Shown here one piece after another: positions 31,556-40,050 of a stretch of DNA of 64,000 nt. Position numbers and translations under genes: made by a program. Each line of letters begins with the position of its first letter. Within the stretch, counting starts at the first letter, position 1. Under the pieces are notes generated by a model, which was not told the origin of the DNA, did no database searches, and saw only the letters and a list, made by a program, of their open reading frames with translations. Source of the stretch: Radiobacillus kanasensis (GTDB lineage: Bacteria > Bacillota > Bacilli > Bacillales > Amphibacillaceae); the NCBI RefSeq assembly GCF_021049245.1, contig NZ_CP088020.1, positions 440,001 to 504,000 on the forward strand. The letters are read 5' to 3'.

Positions 31556-32188
31556 TTATCGCCAAAATGTAATCTGTTCCGGGCTTAAACGTACAGAATC
31601 ATAACCTTTTTCATCCGCCTTGCCGATGGATAAAACTACAACAGGTTTATATCGCTCAGGTTCTAAATCAAAGGCAGCTGCCAGCTGATCTGCTTCAAAA
31701 CCAGCCATCGGATTTGTGTCATATCCATAGGCTCTTGCTGTCAGCATTAATTGCATGGTAAAAAAGCCACTATCCAATCTAATTCCGTCATTTTCTTTTT
31801 CTTTTGAAAGCGCCGGATAGTAAGATTTAATGGTTGCTAATTGATTATCCCGTACTTCTGGCGGCATTTTTCCTTGTTCAACAGCCGTATTGTAAATGTA
31901 GTCAGCATTTTCGTAGTATTTCGTATCTGCAAAGATTAAAAGCATCGCAGATGAAGTATCATTTTGTTGGGTATTAAACATAACAAGAGGACGTAACTTT
32001 TCCTTTCCTTCTTTACTCTCTACGACTACCACCCTCCAAGGTTGTAGATTAGCTGCTGACGGAGCTGTTGCCGCATCTTCAATAATCTTATTCAACTCGT
32101 CTCTCGGTATTTTGTAATTTGGTTGATACCTACGGATAGAGTGTCGACCTTTCATAATGTTCTCAAAATTGTTTTGCTTTAAAGTCAT
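31556..32188 (-). CDS. NAD(P)H nitroreductase-family protein
   Basis: 210 residues, the typical length. These FMN enzymes reduce nitro compounds or quinones. GRHSIRRYQ (about 14-22) and APSAANLQPWRVVVV (about 42-56) bind FMN phosphate and ring, and GYDTNPMAGFE lies near the C terminus. It is divergent from a MerR regulator; the shared 106-base gap holds a MerR-type promoter aimed at this gene. Physiological substrate unknown. Confidence 0.88.
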   Translation of the reverse strand: MTLKQNNFENIMKGRHSIRRYQPNYKIPRDELNKIIEDAATAPSAANLQPWRVVVVESKEGKEKLRPLVMFNTQQNDTSSAMLLIFADTKYYENADYIYNTAVEQGKMPPEVRDNQLATIKSYYPALSKEKENDGIRLDSGFFTMQLMLTARAYGYDTNPMAGFEADQLAAAFDLEPERYKPVVVLSIGKADEKGYDSVRLSPEQITFWR

Positions 32189-32241
32189 ATGGTTAACCCC
32201 TTTTTTAAAATTTGTGGAATATTGCTTATCCCACTTTCGTT

Positions 32242-32272
32242 AGTGTAAACTATGAAGTATACTTCATAGCAA
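32242..32272 (-). promoter_or_regulatory. MerR-type promoter and operator of the nitroreductase gene
   Basis: Minus strand: TTGCTA (32272-32267) and TACACT (32247-32242) are 19 bases apart, the over-long spacing typical of MerR-activated promoters. The spacer lies within a perfect 20-base palindrome, CTATGAAGTATACTTCATAG (32250-32269). Confidence 0.8.
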
Positions 32273-32294
32273 GGGAAAAAAGGGGTGACTTATT

Positions 32295-32663
32295 ATGAAG
32301 ATTAGCGAAGTAGCAAAAAGTATCAACATGCCAATATCAACCATCCGTTATTATGAGAAAATCGGTATTATCCCTGATGAGTACATACTGAGAGATCAGA
32401 ATAATTATCGGAATTATACTTCAGAAATCATTCACCATCTAGATGTTGTGAAAAATTGTGTGGCTGTTGGTTTTTCGATTAATGATATACAATCAATGAT
32501 CTCGCAAAATGGAATGTCAAGATTTGAACAAGCACGTATTATCAAAGAAAAAATATCAGAAATTGAGAACGCTCAAAAAAAGTTAGAAGGATCTAAACAA
32601 GCGCTTTATGATATTCTTAAATTAGATATTACGTGTGAGCATGGGTTCGGGAAATATCAATGA
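32295..32663 (+). CDS. MerR-family transcriptional regulator
   Basis: 122 residues: winged helix MKISEVAKSINMPISTIRYYEKIGII at the N terminus, then a coiled coil (about 75-110) and a short C-terminal tail with one Cys (TCEHGFGKYQ). The short effector domain resembles the YyaN/AdhR group, which often sits next to oxidoreductases and responds to aldehydes or electrophiles. It most likely activates the divergent nitroreductase gene through the palindrome at 32250. Confidence 0.88.
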   Translation: MKISEVAKSINMPISTIRYYEKIGIIPDEYILRDQNNYRNYTSEIIHHLDVVKNCVAVGFSINDIQSMISQNGMSRFEQARIIKEKISEIENAQKKLEGSKQALYDILKLDITCEHGFGKYQ

Positions 32664-32755
32664 AAAGAAACAACCTTTTATATAATTCTAAGTCATGTAC
32701 GGGGTAATTGTTCTGATCGAGGAACTCGATTTTTAAAATGGTTTTAATCATACAA

Positions 32756-32803
32756 AAGAAGTTAATCTCCCCTATAATGGGAGACTAACTTCTTTGTTTT
32801 TTT
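32756..32803. terminator. terminator between merR and the opuAC-like gene
   Basis: AAGAAGTTAATCTCCC pairs with GGGAGACTAACTTCTT. On the plus strand it is followed by TGTTTTTTT; it probably also serves the convergent opuAC-like gene. Confidence 0.85.
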
Positions 32804-32819
32804 ACTATTAACTATGCTT

Positions 32820-33719
32820 TTATTTTACCCATTCATCAACCAATTCTTGATTCTCTTCAATCCATTTCTTAGCCCCATCAAGAGGATTTTCGGCACTTTC
32901 TACATAGTCGATGAGCTGCCCGATTTGCTGATCATCCATCTTCCAATTTTTGAACCATTCGCTTACTTTCGGATAATCATCCTCAAATCCATGTCTTGTA
33001 GCATGGTGAATTTTTTCTATACCACCGAATGTTTTCTTCGGGTCTTCTAGGAATTTTAAGTCATATTTGGAGAATACCCAGTGTGGGCTCCAAAGTGGTG
33101 CAACGATTGGTTCTTCATTTTTAATGGCTTTATCAATCTCAGCTATCATTGCAGGTTCAGAGCTTGGTAGTAATTCAAACTCAAGATTATAATCTTTAAT
33201 TAATTGTTCCGTAACTTCCATGGTACCTGCTCCAGGATCAAAACCGGTAATTTCTCCATTAAATGATTCTTTGTGTTCATTTAAGTCTTCTACACTATTA
33301 ACTTCTTCTAAATAGGTTGGGACAACAAGCCCTACTTTTGCGTTATCATACCAAGTTGCTTCTGAAAAGTTTACAGAATCCTTATATTCTTTTAGATAAT
33401 TGGCATCTTGGACAGGCAACCATATTTCCAAACTAGCATCTAGTTCGCCACTTTCTAATGCCTTCATCGTAGTTCCCATGTTCAATACGTTTAACTTCAC
33501 GTTGTACCCTTTTTCTTCTAAAATCGCTTTCCACATATTGGTTACGGCGATATTTTCGGCCCAGTTAATTTGACCAATTGTTAATTCTTCATCATTTACC
33601 TCTGTCTCTGCATCTGCTTGTTCACTACTTGTTTCTTCGCCAGTGCTTCCACATGCTGTCAGTACAGCAATCATTAGCAGTGCAAGTATAAAGCTAAGTT
33701 CTTTTTTCCATTTGTTCAT
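32820..33719 (-). CDS. glycine betaine/choline-type ABC substrate-binding lipoprotein
   Basis: 299 residues. The signal peptide ends in the lipobox LTAC, so it is a membrane-anchored binding protein of the OpuAC/ProX family. The lobes come in the order INWAENIAVTNMWKAILEEKGY, then ITGFDPGAGTMEVTEQL and LWSPHWVFSKYDLKFL (Trp and His of the betaine cage). That order is the reverse of the protein at 48959. No permease or ATPase gene is adjacent. The motif at 33764 ties it to the betaine regulon with betA and gbsA. Confidence 0.88.
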   Translation of the reverse strand: MNKWKKELSFILALLMIAVLTACGSTGEETSSEQADAETEVNDEELTIGQINWAENIAVTNMWKAILEEKGYNVKLNVLNMGTTMKALESGELDASLEIWLPVQDANYLKEYKDSVNFSEATWYDNAKVGLVVPTYLEEVNSVEDLNEHKESFNGEITGFDPGAGTMEVTEQLIKDYNLEFELLPSSEPAMIAEIDKAIKNEEPIVAPLWSPHWVFSKYDLKFLEDPKKTFGGIEKIHHATRHGFEDDYPKVSEWFKNWKMDDQQIGQLIDYVESAENPLDGAKKWIEENQELVDEWVK

Positions 33720-33763
33720 GTTGAAAAACTCCCCTTTGTTTTTGTATATAAAACATTCTTAAC

Positions 33764-33777
33764 GTTAAATTTGTTAA
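33764..33777. promoter_or_regulatory. betaine-regulon motif upstream of the opuAC-like gene
   Basis: On the minus strand TTAACAAATTTAAC, identical at 13 of 14 positions to the sites before betA and gbsA. It lies 45 bases before the start codon. Confidence 0.55.
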
Positions 33778-33898
33778 GAAATATTTTAACATAAAGACAA
33801 AACGAACTTACCCATCTCTTATTTACAAGAGATAAGTAAACCGTCCATTATACTAGGTAGTCTATGAATATCTTTCTATAGACTCCTCATTTTTTACA

Positions 33899-34450
33899 TT
33901 AATCCTGCTTATCTTTAGGTAAAAATTCAAATATCTTACCACTTCTGATACTTGACACTAAGTCTTCTAACCAGTGATAGTATGCTTTAGATTCTTCTAA
34001 TTGATCGTAGTATTTTTTTGCCTCTGCCACAACGTCTGGTGTGCTAGTGGAATCTTTTATAACATCTATTAAATCTTCTTGAGCTTCCTCCACTGCTTCA
34101 AAATTCATTTTTACCTCTCGTTCCCACATCTGACAATAAAACGCCATAAAGGACCGAAAGAAATTTTTCTCCGCCATATAGGTATGTTTTCTAGAGCCTC
34201 GTGTAAATGTTTTTTTCACCATTTCTATTTCTTGGAGTCTACGGACACTAGTACTCATACTCGGTTTACTCATTTCGAGCTCCTCACGCATTTCATCAAG
34301 CGTCATTTGGTCTTTAAAGTACATCGTCGCATATAAATTTCCAGCAGCTGGTGTTACACCGTATAAGTCCATGGTCTCTGCAATGGCGCCAATGACTTTA
34401 TCCTTGGCTTGTTCGATTTTAATTTTGGATCTTTCAGTAGACTCACTCAT
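33899..34450 (-). CDS. gbsR: choline-responsive repressor GbsR
   Basis: 183 residues, MarR-like winged helix. In B. subtilis GbsR represses gbsAB and choline import genes and is released by choline. LDEMREELEMSKPSMSTSVRRLQEIEMV (helix-turn-helix, about 50-78) is followed by KTFTRGSRKHTYMAEKNFF and a helical C-terminal region. It is divergent from gbsA, as in B. subtilis. Three copies of a TTAACAAANTTAAC motif in this region are candidate binding sites. Confidence 0.93.
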   Translation of the reverse strand: MSESTERSKIKIEQAKDKVIGAIAETMDLYGVTPAAGNLYATMYFKDQMTLDEMREELEMSKPSMSTSVRRLQEIEMVKKTFTRGSRKHTYMAEKNFFRSFMAFYCQMWEREVKMNFEAVEEAQEDLIDVIKDSTSTPDVVAEAKKYYDQLEESKAYYHWLEDLVSSIRSGKIFEFLPKDKQD

Positions 34451-34648
34451 AAAATCGCTCCTTCAATATAAAGTAAAGCGTATTAAATATTTTCTTAATC
34501 TTCTTCACAAACATTATGATACCGTGTTCAGATTAAATGTCAAATGGAAAGAGGTGAGGGAACCAATTGAGAATGTTTATGAACTTAGTAATCGCAGCTA
34601 TTCTTGTACATATTATTTCTTTCTTGATTTTTGTGATTCGCTTTGTCT

Positions 34649-34712
34649 TTGACAGCCTAAAAAAGACATGTTACCATTTTAAAAGATTAAATAAATTTTT
34701 AACAAACTTAAC
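34649..34712 (+). promoter_or_regulatory. gbsA promoter and operator-like motif
   Basis: TTGACA (34649-34654), 17 bases, TACCAT (34672-34677). TTAACAAACTTAAC follows at 34699-34712, just downstream of the start of transcription, where a repressor would act as a roadblock. Confidence 0.6.
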
Positions 34713-34738
34713 TTATTTGAAAACTGGAGTTGATAGAT

Positions 34739-36211
34739 TTGAGTTTAAAACAACAACAATACATTAATGGGAAATGGGTGGACGCAAACTCAGGTCATAC
34801 ACGTGATATTATTAATCCATTTAACCAGGAAGTTATTGCTACTGTTCCAGAAGGGGACGAAACAGATGCAAAAGCAGCAATCGCTGCAGCAAGAGCCGCA
34901 TTTGATCATGGAGAGTGGCCTTCTACTCCAGCAACAGAGCGAGGGACGATCGTAAGAAAAATTGCTGAATTAATAGAAAGAGATAAAGAAGAGCTTGCTA
35001 GATTAGAATCATTAGATACAGGTAAAACAGTAGAAGAAAGCCGTGGAGACATGGATGATATCGCTGGAGTATTTCGCTATTATGCAGAGCTTGCAGATAA
35101 AATGGGTGGGGAACTGATTGATTCTCCTGTGCCGAACTCTATCAGTAAAGTGGTTCACGAACCAGTTGGTGTTTGTGGTCAAATTACACCGTGGAATTAT
35201 CCATTACTTCAAGCGTCTTGGAAACTAGCTCCAGCACTTGTGACTGGAAATACGTTAGTCATGAAGCCAAGTGAAATTACACCACTTACTACGATTAAAG
35301 TATTCGAACTAATGGAAGAGGCGGGAGTGCCTACAGGTGTTGCTAATTTAGTGCTTGGTGCTGGTCATACAGTTGGTGCGGAGCTATCTAGTAACGTGGA
35401 TGTGGACCTTATTTCCTTTACAGGTGGGCTTGTTACTGGGAAGAAAATTATGGAAGCAGCAAGCGTGAATGTGAAGAAGCTTGCACTAGAACTTGGTGGA
35501 AAAAACCCGAACATCATCTTTGCGGATGCTGATTTTGAGACAGCTGTGGACCAAGCGTTGAACGGTGTATTTTTCCACGCAGGACAAATCTGTTCGGCTG
35601 GTACAAGATTGATAGTAGAAGAAAGTATCCACGATGAGTTCGTGAACGCACTTGTAGAGCGTGTGAAGAAATTTAAGCTAGGAAGCGGGTTTGACGAAGA
35701 TACACAAATGGGCCCACTTATTTCTGCTGAGCATCTTGCGAAAGTAGAAAAGTATGTAGAAACTGGTAAGAAGGAAGGTGCTACATTAGCAGTTGGTGGT
35801 AGCCGCCCAGAAGATCCAGAACTACAAAACGGATTTTTCTACCTACCTACGATTTTCACAGACTGCAAAACAGATATGACCATTGTTCAAGAGGAAGCTT
35901 TCGGTCCTGTTATTACGGTAGAGAAATTCCGTTCTGAAGAAGAAGCAGTTAAGCTTGCGAATGACTCTATTTATGGGCTTGCTGGTGGTGTCTGGACAAA
36001 CGATATTGTAAAAGCGGAACGTTGTGTCGCAAAGATGCGCATGGGCACAGTTTGGATTAATGATTTCAACCTTTACTTCCCACATGCACCATGGGGTGGA
36101 TTTAAGCAGTCAGGTATTGGACGCGAATTAGGCAGGCTAGGAATTGAGGAATATACAGAGACCAAGCATATATTTCATAACTTGAAACCTGAATCTATTA
36201 ATTGGTTCTAG
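34739..36211 (+). CDS. gbsA: betaine aldehyde dehydrogenase
   Basis: 490 residues starting with TTG at 34739; GGAG lies nine bases upstream. The enzyme oxidises betaine aldehyde to glycine betaine with NAD+. QITPWNYPLLQASWKLAPAL, LELGGKNPNIIF (general-base Glu) and HAGQICSAGTRLIV (catalytic Cys) are the aldehyde dehydrogenase motifs, and the C-terminal WINDFNLYFPHAPWGGFKQS is typical of BADH. A GbsB-type alcohol dehydrogenase does not follow; BetA upstream replaces it. Confidence 0.95.
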   Translation: MSLKQQQYINGKWVDANSGHTRDIINPFNQEVIATVPEGDETDAKAAIAAARAAFDHGEWPSTPATERGTIVRKIAELIERDKEELARLESLDTGKTVEESRGDMDDIAGVFRYYAELADKMGGELIDSPVPNSISKVVHEPVGVCGQITPWNYPLLQASWKLAPALVTGNTLVMKPSEITPLTTIKVFELMEEAGVPTGVANLVLGAGHTVGAELSSNVDVDLISFTGGLVTGKKIMEAASVNVKKLALELGGKNPNIIFADADFETAVDQALNGVFFHAGQICSAGTRLIVEESIHDEFVNALVERVKKFKLGSGFDEDTQMGPLISAEHLAKVEKYVETGKKEGATLAVGGSRPEDPELQNGFFYLPTIFTDCKTDMTIVQEEAFGPVITVEKFRSEEEAVKLANDSIYGLAGGVWTNDIVKAERCVAKMRMGTVWINDFNLYFPHAPWGGFKQSGIGRELGRLGIEEYTETKHIFHNLKPESINWF

Positions 36212-36240
36212 TTTATCTATTGTTGAATAGAAACTTAAAA

Positions 36241-36287
36241 AATCCTCAGAAGGGGTTTAGCATCCCTTCTGAGGATTCATTTTTAAC
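36241..36287 (+). terminator. terminator of gbsA
   Basis: AATCCTCAGAAGGG pairs with CCCTTCTGAGGATT, then CATTTTT. Confidence 0.9.
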
Positions 36288-36294
36288 AAAACTA

Positions 36295-37692
36295 TTACTC
36301 TATTAATGTATCAATTTCTTTCTTTACCGTTGTGGCTTGAGATCCAATCACTATTTGTACGTGATGCTTATCAATTTTTATGACCCCGTGAGCACCCGTT
36401 TGTTTGATCTTATCTTCATCAATAAGGTCTGTATCATTTAACTCCAGACGAAGGCGTGTCATGCAGTTATCATTTGTGATAACGTTTTCTTTTCCGCCGA
36501 TATATTGCAATATTTTCTTAGCCATATACTCATGATTAGAGTGAGATAGCGTTAAATCTTTTTCTTGCTCGGAGGCTTCCGCTCCAAACTCGATATCCTT
36601 TTCTCTACCGATAAGAGGGATATCTCTTTTTATAATTACATAGTAAAAAGTAAAGTAGTAAAGGACTGCGAACGCTAGACCTACTAGAATAATTAAATAT
36701 CCATGGTCAGATAAATTCATGTTTAGGATAAAATCGATAACTCCAGCTCCCCAGGAGAAACCGTGACGTATGTGTAATAAATAAAGTACTGCTCCTGCTA
36801 AACCTGTATATACGGCGTGTATAAAATATAAGAACGGAGATGTAAATAAGAATGTAAATTCAATTGGTTCCGTAATTCCTGTTAAAAAGGATGTACCTGC
36901 CCCAGACATCATTAAGGACTTGGTTTCTTGTTTTCTTTTCTTCGCTGCCTTCGTAATGGCTAAAGCAATTGCCGGGATTCCAAACATCATCGTGACATAG
37001 AATCCACCAATAAAGAATCCTGCGGAAGGATCTCCACTTAAGAAACGAGTGATTTCACCTGTTACAACTTCTCCAGATGGCGTTTCATATTCTCCTAAAC
37101 CGAAATAGACATACGTATTAATAACATGGTGTAAACCGAATGGTAATAAGAAGCGATTCAGGAATCCAAAAATGAAAATTCCTAGTGCGCCTAGCCCCAT
37201 TAAAGTTTGAGCGAAAGCGTCAATTCCTTGTTGTGCATAAGGCCAAATTAGTGACATTAGCCCAGCTACTGGAATCATGATAAAAATAATAACGGTGATT
37301 GGAAACTTTTCCTCACTAAAGAAAGCTAACATGCTTGGAAGCTTTGTATTTTTAAATTTGTTAAAAACCCATGCGGCTAACAAACCAGCCAGCACTCCCC
37401 CAAACACACTCATGTTAAGTTCAGGGTCCATGATTTTAAGCCCTTCTTTTAACACAATGATAGCTAGAAATCCGGTTAATGCTGGAATTCCCTTGTCCTT
37501 TGTTTTGGCTAGCCCCATCGCAATACCAATCGCAATAATCGCATCCATTTGTGCTAATATTACCCCGGCTGCCTGGTATAGCGGGATATCCAATAGGTCC
37601 GCTGCACTTAAGCGAAGAAGTAAACCAGCAATTGGTAAAGCTACAATAGAGATGAGCAATGATTTCCCAAACTTTTGAAGAAAATTCTTCAT
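36295..37692 (-). CDS. PTS transporter EIICB, GlcNAc/glucose type
   Basis: 465 residues from the ATG at 37692 behind GAGGAGG; a TTG further up overlaps that site. The EIIC part (about 1-360, ten hydrophobic segments) has FLLPFGLHHVINTYVYFGLG and GDPSAGFFIGGF and TGITEPIEFTFLF, most like the GlcNAc and glucose branch. The EIIB part (about 390-465) has the phospho-Cys in NDNCMTRLRL. There is no EIIA domain, so another PTS protein must supply it. It is the last gene of a minus-strand operon with chbG and GH4. Confidence 0.88.
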   Translation of the reverse strand: MKNFLQKFGKSLLISIVALPIAGLLLRLSAADLLDIPLYQAAGVILAQMDAIIAIGIAMGLAKTKDKGIPALTGFLAIIVLKEGLKIMDPELNMSVFGGVLAGLLAAWVFNKFKNTKLPSMLAFFSEEKFPITVIIFIMIPVAGLMSLIWPYAQQGIDAFAQTLMGLGALGIFIFGFLNRFLLPFGLHHVINTYVYFGLGEYETPSGEVVTGEITRFLSGDPSAGFFIGGFYVTMMFGIPAIALAITKAAKKRKQETKSLMMSGAGTSFLTGITEPIEFTFLFTSPFLYFIHAVYTGLAGAVLYLLHIRHGFSWGAGVIDFILNMNLSDHGYLIILVGLAFAVLYYFTFYYVIIKRDIPLIGREKDIEFGAEASEQEKDLTLSHSNHEYMAKKILQYIGGKENVITNDNCMTRLRLELNDTDLIDEDKIKQTGAHGVIKIDKHHVQIVIGSQATTVKKEIDTLIE

Positions 37693-37731
37693 AATAGTAG
37701 TCCTCCTCAAATTATATATATTTAATTTTTA

Positions 37732-38478
37732 TTAAATATCCCGGAAAGTACTTAATTGAATATCCTTTCGATTCTTGAGAAGTGTAATCACTTGTTGGTT
37801 GGTTAAAAGCTCTAATTCATCTACTCTTGGATAGGTAAACGAAGATCCGGATAAAATATCTTTATCTAGATAGGCAGGGTGTGTCATGACCTCGACTGAT
37901 TCATGGCCATCGAAAATTTCATCCAATGCTTGATTATCTTTTATAGATGTCTCTAGCAAGTATTGAAAAGAATCCGTAGTCTTGATTCCTTCCGTCTTCA
38001 TTTCCACAAAATATTTCGGGTCCATATTGTTTCGTACAGGTAAACCATACTCTTTTGCTAACGTTAGAAATACACTTGGTATGTCCCCAAAGGAATTAGT
38101 GTGATGGTGACTATCAAGATGAGTAGGTTTTAATCCATAGGATAAAAACCTTTCAATTTGTGCTTTCCACTCTTGATACACTTCCTCATAATCAATCGTA
38201 AATGCCCCTTTATAGAAATCTAGTTTTCGAAAGATTCCCTTACTATCAACGATTGTGTTATGCGTATCTAGTAATGGTTTTCCGCAAGTTAAGACTAAAT
38301 GGACGCCAACGCCAAGCTTTGGATTCTGTTTGGCAAGGTCTGCAGCATGATCTGCTCCTGGCATATTGGACATAAACGTGGTAGATGTTAAAACTCCTAA
38401 CTGATGTGCATCGACGATTCCGAAGTTGATTCCTCTTGAATAGCCAAAGTCATCCGCATTGATGATCAATTTCTTCAT
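37732..38478 (-). CDS. chbG: ChbG/YdjC-family carbohydrate deacetylase
   Basis: 248 residues from the ATG at 38478 behind GGGGGA. The family removes acetyl groups from N-acetylglucosamine units of small sugars; E. coli ChbG acts on chitobiose phosphate. INADDFGYSRGIN (about 5-17) holds the two catalytic Asp residues; LDSHHHTN (about 123-130) and MTHPAY carry the metal-binding His residues. The frame overlaps the GH4 stop when extended upstream; with this start the gap is 23 bases. Its partners point to an acetylated amino sugar as substrate. Confidence 0.88.
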   Translation of the reverse strand: MKKLIINADDFGYSRGINFGIVDAHQLGVLTSTTFMSNMPGADHAADLAKQNPKLGVGVHLVLTCGKPLLDTHNTIVDSKGIFRKLDFYKGAFTIDYEEVYQEWKAQIERFLSYGLKPTHLDSHHHTNSFGDIPSVFLTLAKEYGLPVRNNMDPKYFVEMKTEGIKTTDSFQYLLETSIKDNQALDEIFDGHESVEVMTHPAYLDKDILSGSSFTYPRVDELELLTNQQVITLLKNRKDIQLSTFRDI

Positions 38479-38501
38479 ACAATAGATCCCCCTCGTCATA
38501 C

Positions 38502-39833
38502 TTATTTTTGTAGTTCTGGCCAAAAATCTTTGTTTGCTTCTATTAAATCGTCAAGAATTGCTTTTGCCGTGGTTACGTTGATTACGGTTCGATTTAGAGT
38601 TAGTGCTTGAAGTAGCTTCATGTAGCTCTTTCCAAAATATCCGTCGACGACTAGTTTTTCATACGCGTATTGGTTCTCTATTAACCCTTTGTAGAAAGTA
38701 GGTACTTCCCCCACGGAGAAAGGCTTCGGTCCGTTTGTTGTTAAAATAACCGGCACTTCTACCATAGCTTCTGCTGGTAAATTAGAGATGATCCCATTGT
38801 TCTCCACCATTAAAATAAATCTTTCCTCTAAGTTGTAGGCAAGAGATTCAGCAGCTTTAATCATAAAGACACCATGGATATCGACATGAAGCTCTTTCTC
38901 ACCTTGTGCAGTGCCGTTGGCAATGATGCGATCACAAAGATTATGTACACGCTTTTGGCGACCTTCGATAACTTGTCTTGCCCGTGTATGATTTGGGTCC
39001 TCTTTTTCTACCATTTGCTCTGGATAGAAATAATATTGCAAATACGTATTTGGTAAAAATTCAGGGAAGTCTATCATTATTTGGCGGGCTTGTTCAAAGG
39101 TCTTCTGCCAAGAAACATCATTAGCAATCTCTTTATCCTCTGGTTTAAAGCCATTGTCTAGAATCAGCTGCTTTAATCTTTCGGTATGATCGGTCCCTTT
39201 TTTATCCAGAATCTTAGTGAACCATCCGAAATGATTAAGACCAAAGTATTCAGGGACGATATCCCATACATCAAGGCCGAGAATTTGGGCATAGCTGATC
39301 ATAATGGCGATCGGCATGTCACAAATGTTTAGTAAGCGGTGGTCGTTAGGAAATTCTCTTTTTAATGCAATCGAAACAATAGCTGCTGGATTGGTGTAGT
39401 TCAAGATCCAAGCTTCTGGTGAATAGCAGCGTATATCATATACTAGCTCGATCATATCTTTGATAGAACGTAATCCATAGGCCATTCCCCCTGGACCACA
39501 AGTTTCCTGACCGACAACACCATGATTGAGAGAAATTTGTTCATCCAGCTCTCTCATCGCTAATCCACCAGTACGGATTTGGACAAATACGAAATCTGCA
39601 TCTCGAAAGGCTTCTTCTTTATCCGTAGTATAGGAGAAAGAATCTAGTTCCGGATATCGTTCTTTAAAAAGTATCTCCGTAGCTTTCGCATTTCTTTCCT
39701 GTCGCTTTTCATCTATATCATAGAAAACTAGATCTTTAAGGGGGAAATGATCTTTTTCTTCAATTAGACTCATCATCATTCCCATGGTGTAAGTGCTTCC
39801 ACTTCCAACAATCACTAACCGTTGTTTTTTCAC
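38502..39833 (-). CDS. GH4 family 6-phospho-alpha-glucosidase-like hydrolase
   Basis: 443 residues, starting with GTG at 39833 behind AAGGAGG. GH4 enzymes use NAD+ and Mn2+. VIVGSGSTYTMGMM is the NAD loop, GVVGQETCGPGG and LNYTNPAAIV are conserved, and the metal ligands are the Cys in NICDMP and the His in GLNHFGW. The motif CDMP is that of phospho-alpha-glucosidases; phospho-beta-glucosidases and ChbF have CNxP. The sequence is close to GlvA in many blocks. The neighbours nevertheless belong to amino-sugar pathways. Confidence 0.9.
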   Translation of the reverse strand: MKKQRLVIVGSGSTYTMGMMMSLIEEKDHFPLKDLVFYDIDEKRQERNAKATEILFKERYPELDSFSYTTDKEEAFRDADFVFVQIRTGGLAMRELDEQISLNHGVVGQETCGPGGMAYGLRSIKDMIELVYDIRCYSPEAWILNYTNPAAIVSIALKREFPNDHRLLNICDMPIAIMISYAQILGLDVWDIVPEYFGLNHFGWFTKILDKKGTDHTERLKQLILDNGFKPEDKEIANDVSWQKTFEQARQIMIDFPEFLPNTYLQYYFYPEQMVEKEDPNHTRARQVIEGRQKRVHNLCDRIIANGTAQGEKELHVDIHGVFMIKAAESLAYNLEERFILMVENNGIISNLPAEAMVEVPVILTTNGPKPFSVGEVPTFYKGLIENQYAYEKLVVDGYFGKSYMKLLQALTLNRTVINVTTAKAILDDLIEANKDFWPELQK

Positions 39834-39888
39834 GTTGTGTAACCTCCTTGGTTATTTATAAATTATTTATAACACTAATCTAAAACAA

Positions 39889-40031
39889 ATACAATACCAA
39901 TATTGTATTTAATTTGTATTAAATATATAGTTAATCTTAGGGGTGAATCACTTCTTGCTGGATTATGTTTGAGTGTCTAGGTGTTTTTCTGTATAGTTGT
40001 ATTATTAGTAAATACAAATACAATACAAAAA
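39889..40031. promoter_or_regulatory. divergent regulatory region with ATACAAT repeats
   Basis: ATACAAT (39889-39895) and ATTGTAT (39902-39908) form a dyad next to the GH4 operon start, and ATACAAATACAATACAAAAA (from 40013) lies just before the gntR start. Further TTTGTATT copies are nearby. They are candidate operators for the GntR protein encoded at 40051, controlling both directions. Confidence 0.45.
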
Positions 40032-40050
40032 ATACTAGGTGGTGTGATTC

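Noticed and set aside
34567..34767. TTG-initiated frame for a small hydrophobic protein between gbsR and gbsA
   Set aside because: A GAGG site precedes it, but the frame spans the gbsA promoter and operator-like motif and overlaps the gbsA start; more likely chance hydrophobicity of AT-rich DNA.
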